Below the pieces are notes generated by a model. It saw only the letters and a program-made list of their open reading frames with translations, ran no database searches and was not told the origin of the DNA. A DNA stretch of 8,508 nucleotides from positions 3,069 to 11,576 of the forward strand of contig DITI01000062.1 of the NCBI GenBank assembly GCA_002422765.1, in the 5' to 3' direction. Every line of letters starts with the position of its first letter. Position 1 is the stretch's first letter. Below, piece by piece: positions 1-5,756 of this stretch. Made by a program: the position numbers and the translations under genes. Origin of the DNA: Candidatus Pacebacteria bacterium UBA6188 (GTDB taxonomy: Bacteria; Patescibacteriota; Microgenomatia; UBA1400; PJMF01).

Positions 1-1263
1 GTTTTGGCGGCTATTTTGATTGATAAAGACGCGATGATCAAGGTTTCAGAAATTCTCAAACCTGATTCTTTTTATAGTAAAGCTAACCAAGTGATTTTTT
101 CAGCCATGTTGGAGCTTTATGACAAGCGCATGACGATTGACGTCATTACTCTCAAGGATCAGCTCACCAAAGACAAAAATATTCGTACTGCTGGTGGTGT
201 TTCCACTATTAGTCAACTTTCCAACTTACTTTCAACTGCAGCCAATGTAGAGAATTACGCTTCAATGGTCAAAGAGAAGTATGTTAAGAGAGAATTGATC
301 GCCTTGTCTAATGAAATGGGTAGCTTGGCTTTTGATGAAAGCAAAGAAGTTAATGAGATTTTGGATACCGCTGAACAACAGGTGATGGCCATTTCTCAGA
401 CTCATGCTCGTCGTGATTTTTTTCCGATCAAACAAACTTTAGTTGAAAGTTTTGATCGCCTCGACGAATTGCAAAAGAGCGGAGGAGAGTTGCGCGGTTT
501 ACCCACTGGTTTTGCTGATTTAGATCACATGCTAGCTGGTTTGCAAAAATCAAACTTAATTATTTTGGCCGCTCGCCCTGGTACAGGAAAGACGGCTTTT
601 GCAGTTAATATTGCTCAATATGCAACCATTGTTGCCAAGAAAAAAGTGGGCATTTTCTCTCTGGAAATGAGTAGAGAAGAGTTGGTTGATCGTTTGTTGG
701 TGGGTCAGGCTGACATTGATGCTTGGAAGCTCAAAACAGGTCGTTTGTCTCAGGAAGATTTCTTGAAAATATCTGATGCGATGGGCGTTTTAGCCGAAAC
801 CAAGCTTTTTATTGATGATACTCCAGGACTCAGTATTTACGAAATGCGCACCAAAGCGCGTCGTTTAATGATGGAACAAAACATTGATCTTTTGGTAGTC
901 GATTATTTGCAGTTGGCTCATGGTCAAAATCGCGAGAATCGCGTCCAAGAAGTGGGTGAAATTTCTCAAGGTCTCAAGAATATTGCTCGTGAACTCAAAA
1001 TTCCAGTTTTAGCTCTGGCCCAATTATCTCGTGCTGTTGAACAGCGCGGTGAAAAAGCTCCACAACTTTCAGATCTACGTGAATCTGGTTCGATTGAGCA
1101 GGATGCTGATGTGGTAATGTTTTTGTACCGCAAAGATGATGACTTACGCGAATCGGTGACATTAAAAATTGCCAAACATCGTAATGGTGGTCTAGGTGAC
1201 GTAGAGCTTTACTTTAGAGGTGATCGAGTCAAATTTTTTGGAATGGAAAACCGTCGTCACTAA
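1..1263 (+). CDS. dnaB: Replicative DNA helicase DnaB, 5' end cut by the window
   Basis: This is the ring-shaped hexameric helicase that unwinds DNA at the replication fork and recruits primase. The reading frame is open from base 1, and the first residues (VLAAILID) match the family's N-terminal helical domain just after its usual start. The true start therefore lies upstream, and TTG at 4 is internal. About 419 residues are present against roughly 440-470 for the family. Numbering from codon 4, the N-terminal primase-interacting domain covers about 1-110, a linker follows, and the RecA-like ATPase starts near 160. Walker A is ARPGTGKT at 190-197. Walker B is LLVVDYLQL, with Asp300. The QLSRAVEQR and DLRESGSIEQDADVV segments and the late KHRNGG arginine motif are all present, so the ATPase core looks intact. 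No intein is seen. The identification is secure; only the start is unknown. Confidence 0.97.
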   Translation, partial: VLAAILIDKDAMIKVSEILKPDSFYSKANQVIFSAMLELYDKRMTIDVITLKDQLTKDKNIRTAGGVSTISQLSNLLSTAANVENYASMVKEKYVKRELIALSNEMGSLAFDESKEVNEILDTAEQQVMAISQTHARRDFFPIKQTLVESFDRLDELQKSGGELRGLPTGFADLDHMLAGLQKSNLIILAARPGTGKTAFAVNIAQYATIVAKKKVGIFSLEMSREELVDRLLVGQADIDAWKLKTGRLSQEDFLKISDAMGVLAETKLFIDDTPGLSIYEMRTKARRLMMEQNIDLLVVDYLQLAHGQNRENRVQEVGEISQGLKNIARELKIPVLALAQLSRAVEQRGEKAPQLSDLRESGSIEQDADVVMFLYRKDDDLRESVTLKIAKHRNGGLGDVELYFRGDRVKFFGMENRRH

Positions 1264-1274
1264 AAATTAAGATT

Positions 1275-1310
1275 AGCGCCTCAGAGCAATTATTTGGCGC
1301 TGACGCCAAA
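1275..1310. other. Small inverted repeats between convergent genes
   Basis: TTTGGCG (1293-1299) and CGCCAAA (1304-1310) form a perfect 7-bp hairpin with a CTGA loop. A competing pairing joins AGCGCC (1275-1280) with GGCGCT (1296-1301). The site lies between the dnaB stop and the minus-strand gene end, and overlaps the last codons of the latter. That is where a bidirectional terminator would be expected, but no U-run follows on either strand, so an intrinsic terminator is not demonstrated. Confidence 0.35.
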
Positions 1311-1523
1311 GAGCAAGTAAACCAAGCCTCCAGAAAGAAGTAGAAACATAGTGAAAAAACCAAGGTTCGCCTTGAGTTTTTTACTGGACATATCTGAATT
1401 AGGGTTATCTACACTGACAATAATAATCAAGGCAATGACAATCCAAATTCCTCCGCGCACCACAATTGACCAAATGCTGTCGACAGCAAAAGCTTTGATC
1501 ACTAAATCACGAATTGCATCCAT
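1290..1523 (-). CDS. Small two-helix membrane protein of unknown function
   Basis: This 77-residue protein has no function I recognise. It has a short N-terminal segment (MDAIRDLVIKAF), a hydrophobic helix at about 18-39 (SIWSIVVRGGIWIVIALIII), a polar lysine-rich connector at about 40-54 (NPNSDMSSKKLKAN), and a second hydrophobic helix at about 55-73. This predicts a hairpin in the cytoplasmic membrane. There is no signal-peptidase site or lipobox. The hydrophobic-polar-hydrophobic pattern and the lack of any competing frame make it a believable gene. It converges on dnaB and diverges from the HAD gene at 1596. No Shine-Dalgarno precedes the ATG. A weak promoter sits almost on the start codon, so translation may be leaderless. 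Its fold resembles many uncharacterised small membrane proteins; a link to replication because of dnaB would be speculation. Confidence 0.72.
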   Translation of the reverse strand: MDAIRDLVIKAFAVDSIWSIVVRGGIWIVIALIIIVSVDNPNSDMSSKKLKANLGFFTMFLLLSGGLVYLLFGVSAK

Positions 1524-1529
1524 GATTTA

Positions 1530-1558
1530 AATATGACCGATTTTTGGTGGCTGAGCAA
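1530..1558 (-). promoter_or_regulatory. Possible promoter of the small membrane protein gene
   Basis: Read on the minus strand, TTGCTC (1558-1553) and CATATT (1535-1530) are 17 bases apart, and the -10 box ends 6 bases before the ATG at 1523. This would place the transcript start on or next to the start codon. Both boxes are imperfect, so the call is tentative. Confidence 0.3.
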
Positions 1559-1577
1559 GTAGACAATAGCCATCATG

Positions 1578-1586
1578 TGTTAAAAT
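1578..1586 (+). promoter_or_regulatory. Extended -10 promoter of the HAD phosphatase gene
   Basis: TGt-TAAAAT (1578-1586) is an extended -10 element. Transcription should begin near 1593-1596, which coincides with the in-frame ATG at 1596. The ATG at 1587 touches the -10 box and would be left out of this transcript. No convincing -35 box is seen, though extended -10 promoters tolerate that. The arrangement suggests a leaderless mRNA. Confidence 0.5.
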
Positions 1587-1595
1587 ATGCGCCTA

Positions 1596-2372
1596 ATGCT
1601 AGGAACCCAACTCGATCCTCACCAAATCATAGTAGTTGCTGATTTTGATGGTACTTTTACCAAAAAAGAAATCGACGGCAAGAAAACCTCGGCTCTCATG
1701 ACTGTTTTACAGGATGAGAAATACCTGGGTGTAGCTGGTAAAGCAGATTGCCAAGCTCTTTTTGAACATTATTATCCAATTGAACTTGATCCTAACTTAA
1801 GTGAAGCAAATAAGAGTGCTCTGATGCAAGAGTGGTGGGAGAAAACCTATGCGGTTTTTAAAAGAGAAAAAGTTTCTAAAGAGATGTTCTTGGAAGTTTG
1901 TGATTCGCCATTTTTACAGTGGCGAGATGATTTACTGACTTTTCTCCAATTGTTAAATCACAAATCAATTCCTTTAATCATTTTTTCGGCTGGAGGGTTT
2001 GGCAAACTTGCTATTGAGTATTTGCTTGATAAGGCAGGAGTTTTGACCGACAATATTCAGGTTTTTAGCAATCAGATAATTTTTGATCAAGATGGCTATT
2101 TCCAAGAGCCAGTTCGACCGATTGTGCACATTGCCAATAAAACTGGTGCTTTTTTGGTCAAGAATCAATTGATTGAGGCAAAGCCAGCTCGTCGCCAATG
2201 TTTGGTGATTGGTGACACCCTAGAGGACGCCAACATGGTTCAAGGTATTGATTTTGATTTGGTTTATAAAATAGCTTTTAGTGATTATCATCAAGACCAC
2301 TTCCAAGAAAAATTTGATTTAGTTCTGCCAAAAACTGGCTCATATCAGCCAATCATCGACTTGCTTGATTGA
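1596..2372 (+). CDS. HAD-family phosphatase resembling pyrimidine 5'-nucleotidase (UMPH-1/NT5C3)
   Basis: Likely a cytoplasmic Mg-dependent phosphatase that removes the 5' phosphate from a nucleoside monophosphate. HAD motif I is ADFDGTF, with nucleophile Asp16 and acid/base Asp18. Motif II is FSAGG (Ser131). Motif IV is GDTLED (206-211). Between motifs I and II lie HYYPIELDP (58-66) and EWW (79-81), which I recognise as hallmarks of the cap region of eukaryotic cytosolic 5'-nucleotidase III. The C-terminal part also follows that family (an IxxxNK segment before motif IV, then a terminal DLVL segment). At 258 residues it is near a UMPH-1 core. The start at 1596 is preferred because a -10 box ends at 1586; ATG 1587 would add three residues (MRL). 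It stands alone, with the tRNA-Leu promoter overlapping its stop. HAD membership is certain; the subfamily is likely, from remembered motifs; the substrate is inferred. Confidence 0.85.
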   Translation: MLGTQLDPHQIIVVADFDGTFTKKEIDGKKTSALMTVLQDEKYLGVAGKADCQALFEHYYPIELDPNLSEANKSALMQEWWEKTYAVFKREKVSKEMFLEVCDSPFLQWRDDLLTFLQLLNHKSIPLIIFSAGGFGKLAIEYLLDKAGVLTDNIQVFSNQIIFDQDGYFQEPVRPIVHIANKTGAFLVKNQLIEAKPARRQCLVIGDTLEDANMVQGIDFDLVYKIAFSDYHQDHFQEKFDLVLPKTGSYQPIIDLLD

Positions 2373-2392
2373 ACTTGAAAATAAGGTAGAAT
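2365..2392 (+). promoter_or_regulatory. Promoter of tRNA-Leu
   Basis: TTGATT (2365-2370) and TAGAAT (2387-2392), spaced 16 bases, form a good sigma-70-type promoter overlapping the stop codon of the HAD gene. Transcription would start near 2399, about 20 bases before the tRNA. The downstream lgt-like gene has no promoter of its own that I can see and may be read from here. Confidence 0.6.
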
Positions 2393-2418
2393 ATACTTCA
2401 TCTAAAGTTAGTCTTTTA

Positions 2419-2502
2419 GCCGAGATGGCGGAATTGGTAGACGCGTAGGTCTCAAAAACCTATGAAGGCAACTTCATGAGGGTTCGATTCCCTCTCCCGG
2501 CA
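2419..2502 (+). tRNA. tRNA-Leu, anticodon CAA
   Basis: Class II tRNA decoding UUG. The acceptor stem is GCCGAGA (2419-2425) with TCCCGGC (2495-2501), and the discriminator A is at 2502. The D arm has GCG/CGC around a loop containing TTGGTAGA. The anticodon stem TAGGT/ACCTA (2446-2450, 2458-2462) encloses CTCAAAA, giving anticodon CAA at 2453-2455. A long variable arm TGAAG-GCAA-CTTCA (2463-2476) is diagnostic of Leu/Ser/Tyr tRNAs. The T arm is GAGGG-TTCGATT-CCCTC (2478-2494). One acceptor pair (fifth) is an A-C mismatch. The 3' CCA is not encoded (ACAT follows the stem), so a CCA-adding enzyme is needed. Confidence 0.95.
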
Positions 2503-2521
2503 CATAGTCCTCATTCATCTT

Positions 2522-3319
2522 ATGCTACCAATCATTCTTGATTTGCCATTTTTTCGTCTAAAATCACTAACATTGCTGGTTTTCTTAGCTCTCTTTTTTT
2601 CAGCCTTTATTTTTTGGCGCAAGGGTAGAGAAGAACATTACAACACTTTTGAGATTTTTGACGCTTTTTTACTTTCTGGACTTTTTGGTTTTTTGGCAGG
2701 CAGACTGGCTTTTATAGTTTTTCACTGGTCACTTTTTTCAACTAATATTTTTCAAGTCTTTAATATTACTGGCAGACCAGGCAATGAGCCCTTAATTGCT
2801 TTGACAGCGGCCATTTGGTATCTTTACCGCTTAGCTAGCAAAAACAAATGGGATGCTTTTGAAATTTTAGACTTTTATGTGACAGGGATTAGTTTGGGAA
2901 TGATTTTTATCTACGCTGGTTTTTTCTTGGACGGGAGTTATGGCGGCACCTTTACCAAAATGCCTTGGGGAGTGATTGCTCTTGGTACTTTTGAAAAAAC
3001 CCATCCCACTCAACTTTACTCTCTATTTTATTATCTATTTGCTTATATTTACTTGAGTAAAATGGAATATAGTTACCGCACCTTAGAATGGTACCGCAGC
3101 GGCAAAAAAACCGCTCAATCTGGTTTTTTATTTAGTACTTTTTTGATTTTTACTGCTCTTTTTCATTTGGTGACTGGGCCGAGCCGATTGCCTAGTTTGT
3201 TTTTTAATGGTTTAGTTTTGGATTATTTTGTTTATTTCTTGGTCTTGGTTTTTGGTTTGGTTTTACTTTACAGAAGATCTGGTAGGTCTTTCAAGCTTTT
3301 TACAAGGCATAAGTCATGA
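2522..3319 (+). CDS. Divergent Lgt-like (prolipoprotein diacylglyceryl transferase family) membrane protein
   Basis: Polytopic membrane protein of 265 residues, close to Lgt length, with about seven hydrophobic segments (roughly 13-32, 46-68, 89-104, 115-136, 163-179, 199-222, 230-252). Lgt transfers diacylglycerol to the lipobox cysteine of prolipoproteins. Family traces are the GR at 60-61 after a hydrophobic stretch (Lgt GARL) and THPTQLY at 160-166 (Lgt RHPSQLYE). Other hallmarks are missing: no HGG motif with the essential histidine (the region reads TGRPGNEPL), and AGFFLDGSYGG at 132-142 replaces the GRxGNFxNGE signature, losing its arginine and asparagine. It may be an altered enzyme or a non-enzymatic relative. 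The ATG lies 19 bases after the tRNA with no clear Shine-Dalgarno. Its stop overlaps the next start (ATGA), so the two are probably co-translated. Family likely; activity uncertain. Confidence 0.75.
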   Translation: MLPIILDLPFFRLKSLTLLVFLALFFSAFIFWRKGREEHYNTFEIFDAFLLSGLFGFLAGRLAFIVFHWSLFSTNIFQVFNITGRPGNEPLIALTAAIWYLYRLASKNKWDAFEILDFYVTGISLGMIFIYAGFFLDGSYGGTFTKMPWGVIALGTFEKTHPTQLYSLFYYLFAYIYLSKMEYSYRTLEWYRSGKKTAQSGFLFSTFLIFTALFHLVTGPSRLPSLFFNGLVLDYFVYFLVLVFGLVLLYRRSGRSFKLFTRHKS

Positions 3320-4164
3320 AGCTAGAAGTTTTATTTGAAGACCAAGACGTGTTAGTAATCAACAAGCCAAGTGGCCTGGTGGTTAATAGGGCAGAGACAG
3401 TCAAAGAAAAAACCCTTCAAGATTATCTAGTAGAAAAGTTTGGCGAAGCTTATTTCCAAGCTCCTTTTTGGGAGGCAAAAAATGATCATCAAACGATGAT
3501 TCCAGCTGATTTTGTGAGTGATTTTGGTGATCCGCTAACCATTTGGCAGGAAAGGTTAGGCATCGTGCACCGTTTGGATAAGGATACTAGTGGCGTTTTA
3601 CTTTTAGCCAAAAATCCTGGTTCATTACTCAATCTTCTATCTCAATTCAAAAAACGCCAAACCAAAAAAACTTACTTGGCTTTAGTGCATGGTAAATTAA
3701 GTCAAAAGAGTGGAGAAATTAACGCCCCTTTGGGTCGCAGTCCTCATAATCGCCTCAAGTTTTCCGTTGATAATGATGGGCGCCAAGCCCTTACTCGCTA
3801 TAACATGCAGCAAGAATATGATGCTTTAAATCCAGAGACACTAGCTTTAGTCGCTCAAACTAGCAAAATTAAAGCCAAAAAAATTCAAGAACTTTACCAG
3901 GCTGGATTTTCACTAGTCCAATTACAGCCCCAGACTGGCCGCACACACCAGATCAGAGTCCATATGGCAGCTCTACAACACCCTTTAGTTGGAGATCAGC
4001 TTTATTCTGGCAAGAAAAGAAGCAAACTCGATGCTTTTTGGTGTCAGCGTCAATTTTTGCACGCTTTATCTTTGGAATTTACCCATCCAAGAAGCCAAAA
4101 ACAACTCAAAATCGAAGCCCCCTTGGCAAAAGATTTGCAGGATGTTATAATAAAACTTAGTTAA
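3316..4164 (+). CDS. RluA-family RNA pseudouridine synthase
   Basis: Converts specific uridines in rRNA or tRNA to pseudouridine. It has the RluA-family motifs in order: VINKPSGLVV (about 14-23), the catalytic HRLDKDTSGVLLLAKN with Asp88, KTYLALVHG, and QPQTGRTHQIRVHMA followed by HPLVGDQLYSG. There is no N-terminal S4 domain, since the protein begins at the catalytic fold. Two stretches are longer than in typical members: between KPSG and HRLD (about 25 extra residues, aromatic and acidic), and before the TGRTHQIR motif (lysine-rich). At 282 residues it is otherwise complete. The ATG overlaps the lgt-like stop by 4 bases, with AAGG about 8 bases upstream as a weak ribosome site. The target cannot be assigned from sequence, so I give no rluA/C/D symbol. 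A strong promoter for the next unit is embedded in its last codons. Confidence 0.92.
   Translation: MKLEVLFEDQDVLVINKPSGLVVNRAETVKEKTLQDYLVEKFGEAYFQAPFWEAKNDHQTMIPADFVSDFGDPLTIWQERLGIVHRLDKDTSGVLLLAKNPGSLLNLLSQFKKRQTKKTYLALVHGKLSQKSGEINAPLGRSPHNRLKFSVDNDGRQALTRYNMQQEYDALNPETLALVAQTSKIKAKKIQELYQAGFSLVQLQPQTGRTHQIRVHMAALQHPLVGDQLYSGKKRSKLDAFWCQRQFLHALSLEFTHPRSQKQLKIEAPLAKDLQDVIIKLS
4123..4151 (+). promoter_or_regulatory. Strong near-consensus promoter for the phosphoribosyltransferase leader
   Basis: TTGGCA (4123-4128, five of six matches), a 17-base spacer and a perfect TATAAT (4146-4151) preceded by TGt (extended -10) make this the best promoter in the window. It overlaps the end of the pseudouridine synthase gene, so the next transcription unit is independent. 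Predicted transcription start is about 4158. Confidence 0.8.
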
Positions 4165-4282
4165 CAATTAGATAAGAGTGCGAAAAGACGTTTAGTTTTT
4201 CGTATTCCCAAGCAACAATCCTGATTCACTAAATCAGGGGGATACCAAGCGAATAGGAAAAAGTAGACGTCTTTTTTGTTTT
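4158..4282 (+). ncRNA. Structured leader RNA or small RNA with built-in terminator
   Basis: Predicted transcript from the promoter at 4123-4151 to the U-run at 4271-4282. Bases 4183-4207 pair with 4251-4275 over 25 positions: 22 Watson-Crick pairs, one G-U and two G-G mismatches. The 43-base cap holds a second hairpin, CCTGATT/AATCAGG (4220-4226 with 4232-4238). It also has CCAAGC twice, directly after the 5' strand (4208-4213) and directly before the 3' strand (4245-4250). An alternative helix, GTATTCCC (4202-4209) with GGGGATAC (4238-4245), would replace the upper part of the main stem. Position before a purine-type phosphoribosyltransferase suggests a riboswitch or attenuator; an abundant small RNA is the alternative. 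I do not recognise the guanine, preQ1 or T-box core, nor SRP RNA. Confidence 0.6.
4183..4282 (+). terminator. Intrinsic terminator/attenuator ahead of the phosphoribosyltransferase gene
   Basis: The base of the long helix (AAAAGACGT at 4183-4191 with the facing strand 4267-4275) runs straight into CTTTTTTGTTTT (4271-4282), the stem-plus-U-tract layout of a Rho-independent terminator. It ends one base before the Shine-Dalgarno AAGGAG, so termination here would prevent expression of the downstream gene and read-through would permit it. Confidence 0.65.
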
Positions 4283-4288
4283 AAGGAG
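4283..4288 (+). promoter_or_regulatory. Strong Shine-Dalgarno of the phosphoribosyltransferase gene
   Basis: AAGGAG lies 8 bases before ATG 4297 and fixes that start. It follows the U-tract of the terminator directly, so it is available only in read-through transcripts. Confidence 0.75.
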
Positions 4289-4296
4289 CTAAATCT

Positions 4297-4893
4297 ATGC
4301 AGTTTACAACAATTTCTTTCCCTGGTGACCAGGCTAAGTACATTACGCCCACTTGGGATCAGCTTGATGAGCTTACCCTACAAATTGCTAAACAAATTAA
4401 AGTCAAAGCTGAAAATTTTGACTTAGTAGTTGCTCTAGCCAAGGGTGCTTGGCCCATGAGCAGGTCATTGGTAGATTATTCTCAGATCAAAGAACTAGCT
4501 AGTTTGGGAGTTAAATTTTACAAAGGTATCAATCAACGTTTAAGCGAACCAAGTGTCTATCAGGAGTTACCAATTGAAATAAAAAATAAAAAAATTCTTT
4601 TATTTGATGATGTGGCTGACACTGGTGAATCACTACGTTTTGCTAAAGATTACTTGTTACAAAAAGGAGCCAAGGAAGTCAAAGTGGCAACCCTACTTTA
4701 CAAGCCTTGGTCAGTAGTTGAGCCAGATTATTATGGAGCGACAACTGAAGCTTGGATAATTTTTCCTTTTGAACGACGAGAAATGATTGATCTTTTAGGA
4801 AAAAGCTGGACCAAGCAAGGCCTTGATCAAGAAAATATCCTCAAACGCTATCAACAGTTAGGTTTTATGGAGGTTTATAGAAGTGTCTGTTGA
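4297..4893 (+). CDS. Purine-type phosphoribosyltransferase
   Basis: Type I phosphoribosyltransferase of 198 residues, expected to join a free base to PRPP to make a nucleoside monophosphate in the cytoplasm. The PRPP-binding signature ILLFDDVADTGESL is at about 100-113 (acidic pair Asp104-Asp105, loop DTGES at 108-112). Earlier, LVVALAKGAWPMSRSLVD (about 43-60) is the PRTase loop region. The later ATLLYKPWSVVEPDYYG and AWIIFPFE segments resemble archaeal-style xanthine/hypoxanthine-guanine phosphoribosyltransferases, so purine salvage is the best guess. There is no HTH or other fused domain, so this is not an evident PurR/GfcR-like regulator. It has its own strong promoter, a terminator-bearing leader and a strong ribosome site. 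Its end overlaps the next gene by 11 bases. Family is sure; base specificity is inferred. Confidence 0.88.
   Translation: MQFTTISFPGDQAKYITPTWDQLDELTLQIAKQIKVKAENFDLVVALAKGAWPMSRSLVDYSQIKELASLGVKFYKGINQRLSEPSVYQELPIEIKNKKILLFDDVADTGESLRFAKDYLLQKGAKEVKVATLLYKPWSVVEPDYYGATTEAWIIFPFERREMIDLLGKSWTKQGLDQENILKRYQQLGFMEVYRSVC
4869..4873 (+). promoter_or_regulatory. Shine-Dalgarno that sets the GTG start of the next gene
   Basis: GGAGG, 9 bases before GTG 4883, lies inside the end of the phosphoribosyltransferase gene. It supports the unusual GTG start and translational coupling of the two genes. Confidence 0.75.
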
Positions 4894-5734
4894 AGTTATT
4901 GATTTAACTAGAATCAAAGCCGAACAAGCAGCTCGAACCGAGCGCCGTCTTAATTTGCAAGATGCCTTTGCTGAAATTTCACATTTAGTAGTAAACACTG
5001 GCACCCACATGAAAGCTGAGGCAGCGGCCACCATTGCTGCTAATCTGGTTAATCCCAACATTAGACTTGATTCTGATCGAGTAATTATTCAACCCTCCAA
5101 AAAAGAAGAGCCGACTAGCCTGTGGGCAAGACAAGTTTCTCGTTTCAAGGCTAAGACAGCTAGAGAAGAATATGTTGCTGATCAAATGGATGATCCTAAT
5201 TTCTTTTTTGCACAACTAGCCAACGTGGTTTTCTATGGAGCAGACATTAACGCTTTCACAGAAGATCCTGAAACCGGCCTGGTAGTGCCGAGCCATAAGA
5301 AGGCTAGAGAATTTCCTGTGACTTTGCCAGAGTCAGAATATGTTAAGTTGCGTGACAAACTTTATAGACACTACGTTAATCCGCCGGGTGGGAAGGTAAG
5401 GGTAATTTGGGATATTTCAGCCTCAACTATTAATGGGCGCAACCATGACTTCACTGATTTGGTTGAAGTTATAGCCGATCCTTTAGATGCTGAGCTTTTG
5501 GAAATTTATCTAGCTCAAGCAGTAGCAGATGGTAAAATTCTTAATTCCAATACTCATTTAGCAGCTTTTGAAATGCTGTGTGAGAGTCATAAAATTAAAA
5601 CCACGTCGAGGTTGCCTTACGAATTGAGAAGAAAAGGTTACAAATTTGCTGACTTCCGTCAATCGCCCAAGCCAGAAGAATTATTGGCGATCAGACGCTC
5701 TATCAATAATAATCAGCCAGTTTACGTGGCTTAA
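4883..5734 (+). CDS. Protein of unknown function, coupled to the phosphoribosyltransferase
   Basis: A 283-residue protein I do not recognise. It starts at GTG with a perfectly spaced GGAGG and overlaps the upstream gene by 11 bases, so both are made from one mRNA. It looks soluble: no membrane segment and no signal peptide. The N-terminal 45 residues are helix-rich with many Ala/Arg/Glu. The middle (about 70-125) is charged with aromatic patches (DDPNFFFAQLANVVFYG). A more globular part follows with KVRVIWDISASTINGRNHDFTDLVEVIADP (about 171-200, given here as two adjoining pieces: KVRVIWDISASTING and RNHDFTDLVEVIADP). The C-terminus is basic (TTSRLPYELRRKGYKFADF). There is no Walker motif, HTH, zinc-binding cysteine pattern or nuclease signature; it has a single cysteine. 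Base composition matches the neighbours. The linkage hints at nucleotide metabolism or its control, but that is inference. Confidence 0.8.
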   Translation: MSVEVIDLTRIKAEQAARTERRLNLQDAFAEISHLVVNTGTHMKAEAAATIAANLVNPNIRLDSDRVIIQPSKKEEPTSLWARQVSRFKAKTAREEYVADQMDDPNFFFAQLANVVFYGADINAFTEDPETGLVVPSHKKAREFPVTLPESEYVKLRDKLYRHYVNPPGGKVRVIWDISASTINGRNHDFTDLVEVIADPLDAELLEIYLAQAVADGKILNSNTHLAAFEMLCESHKIKTTSRLPYELRRKGYKFADFRQSPKPEELLAIRRSINNNQPVYVA

Positions 5735-5749
5735 AGTTTGGGTTAGAAT
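5721..5749 (+). promoter_or_regulatory. Promoter pointing into the gap before the YhhQ-family gene
   Basis: TTTACG (5721-5726), 17 bases, TAGAAT (5744-5749). The -10 box ends 7 bases before an ATG at 5757, placing the transcript start on or next to that codon. It overlaps the end of the unknown-function gene and could supply transcription for the yhhQ-like gene, glyA and beyond. Confidence 0.5.
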
Positions 5750-5756
5750 CGCTCTT

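Noticed and set aside
966..1175. Minus-strand open frame inside dnaB
   Set aside because: It lies opposite the conserved helicase core and has a Ser/Arg-rich translation typical of an antisense shadow.
1587..1595. ATG 1587 as the HAD start
   Set aside because: It abuts the -10 box, so a transcript from this promoter would not contain it. It remains possible if transcription starts further upstream.
4158..4282. Leader as a known purine, preQ1, T-box or SRP RNA
   Set aside because: I could not find the conserved core of the guanine aptamer, the preQ1-I A-rich tail with its ACACCC-type loop, the T-box sequence, or the SRP GGAA tetraloop region. Only the terminator-like helix is clear.
4858..5215. 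Minus-strand open frames across the phosphoribosyltransferase/unknown gene junction
   Set aside because: No ribosome site or promoter; the plus-strand gene here has an ideal Shine-Dalgarno and fits its neighbours.
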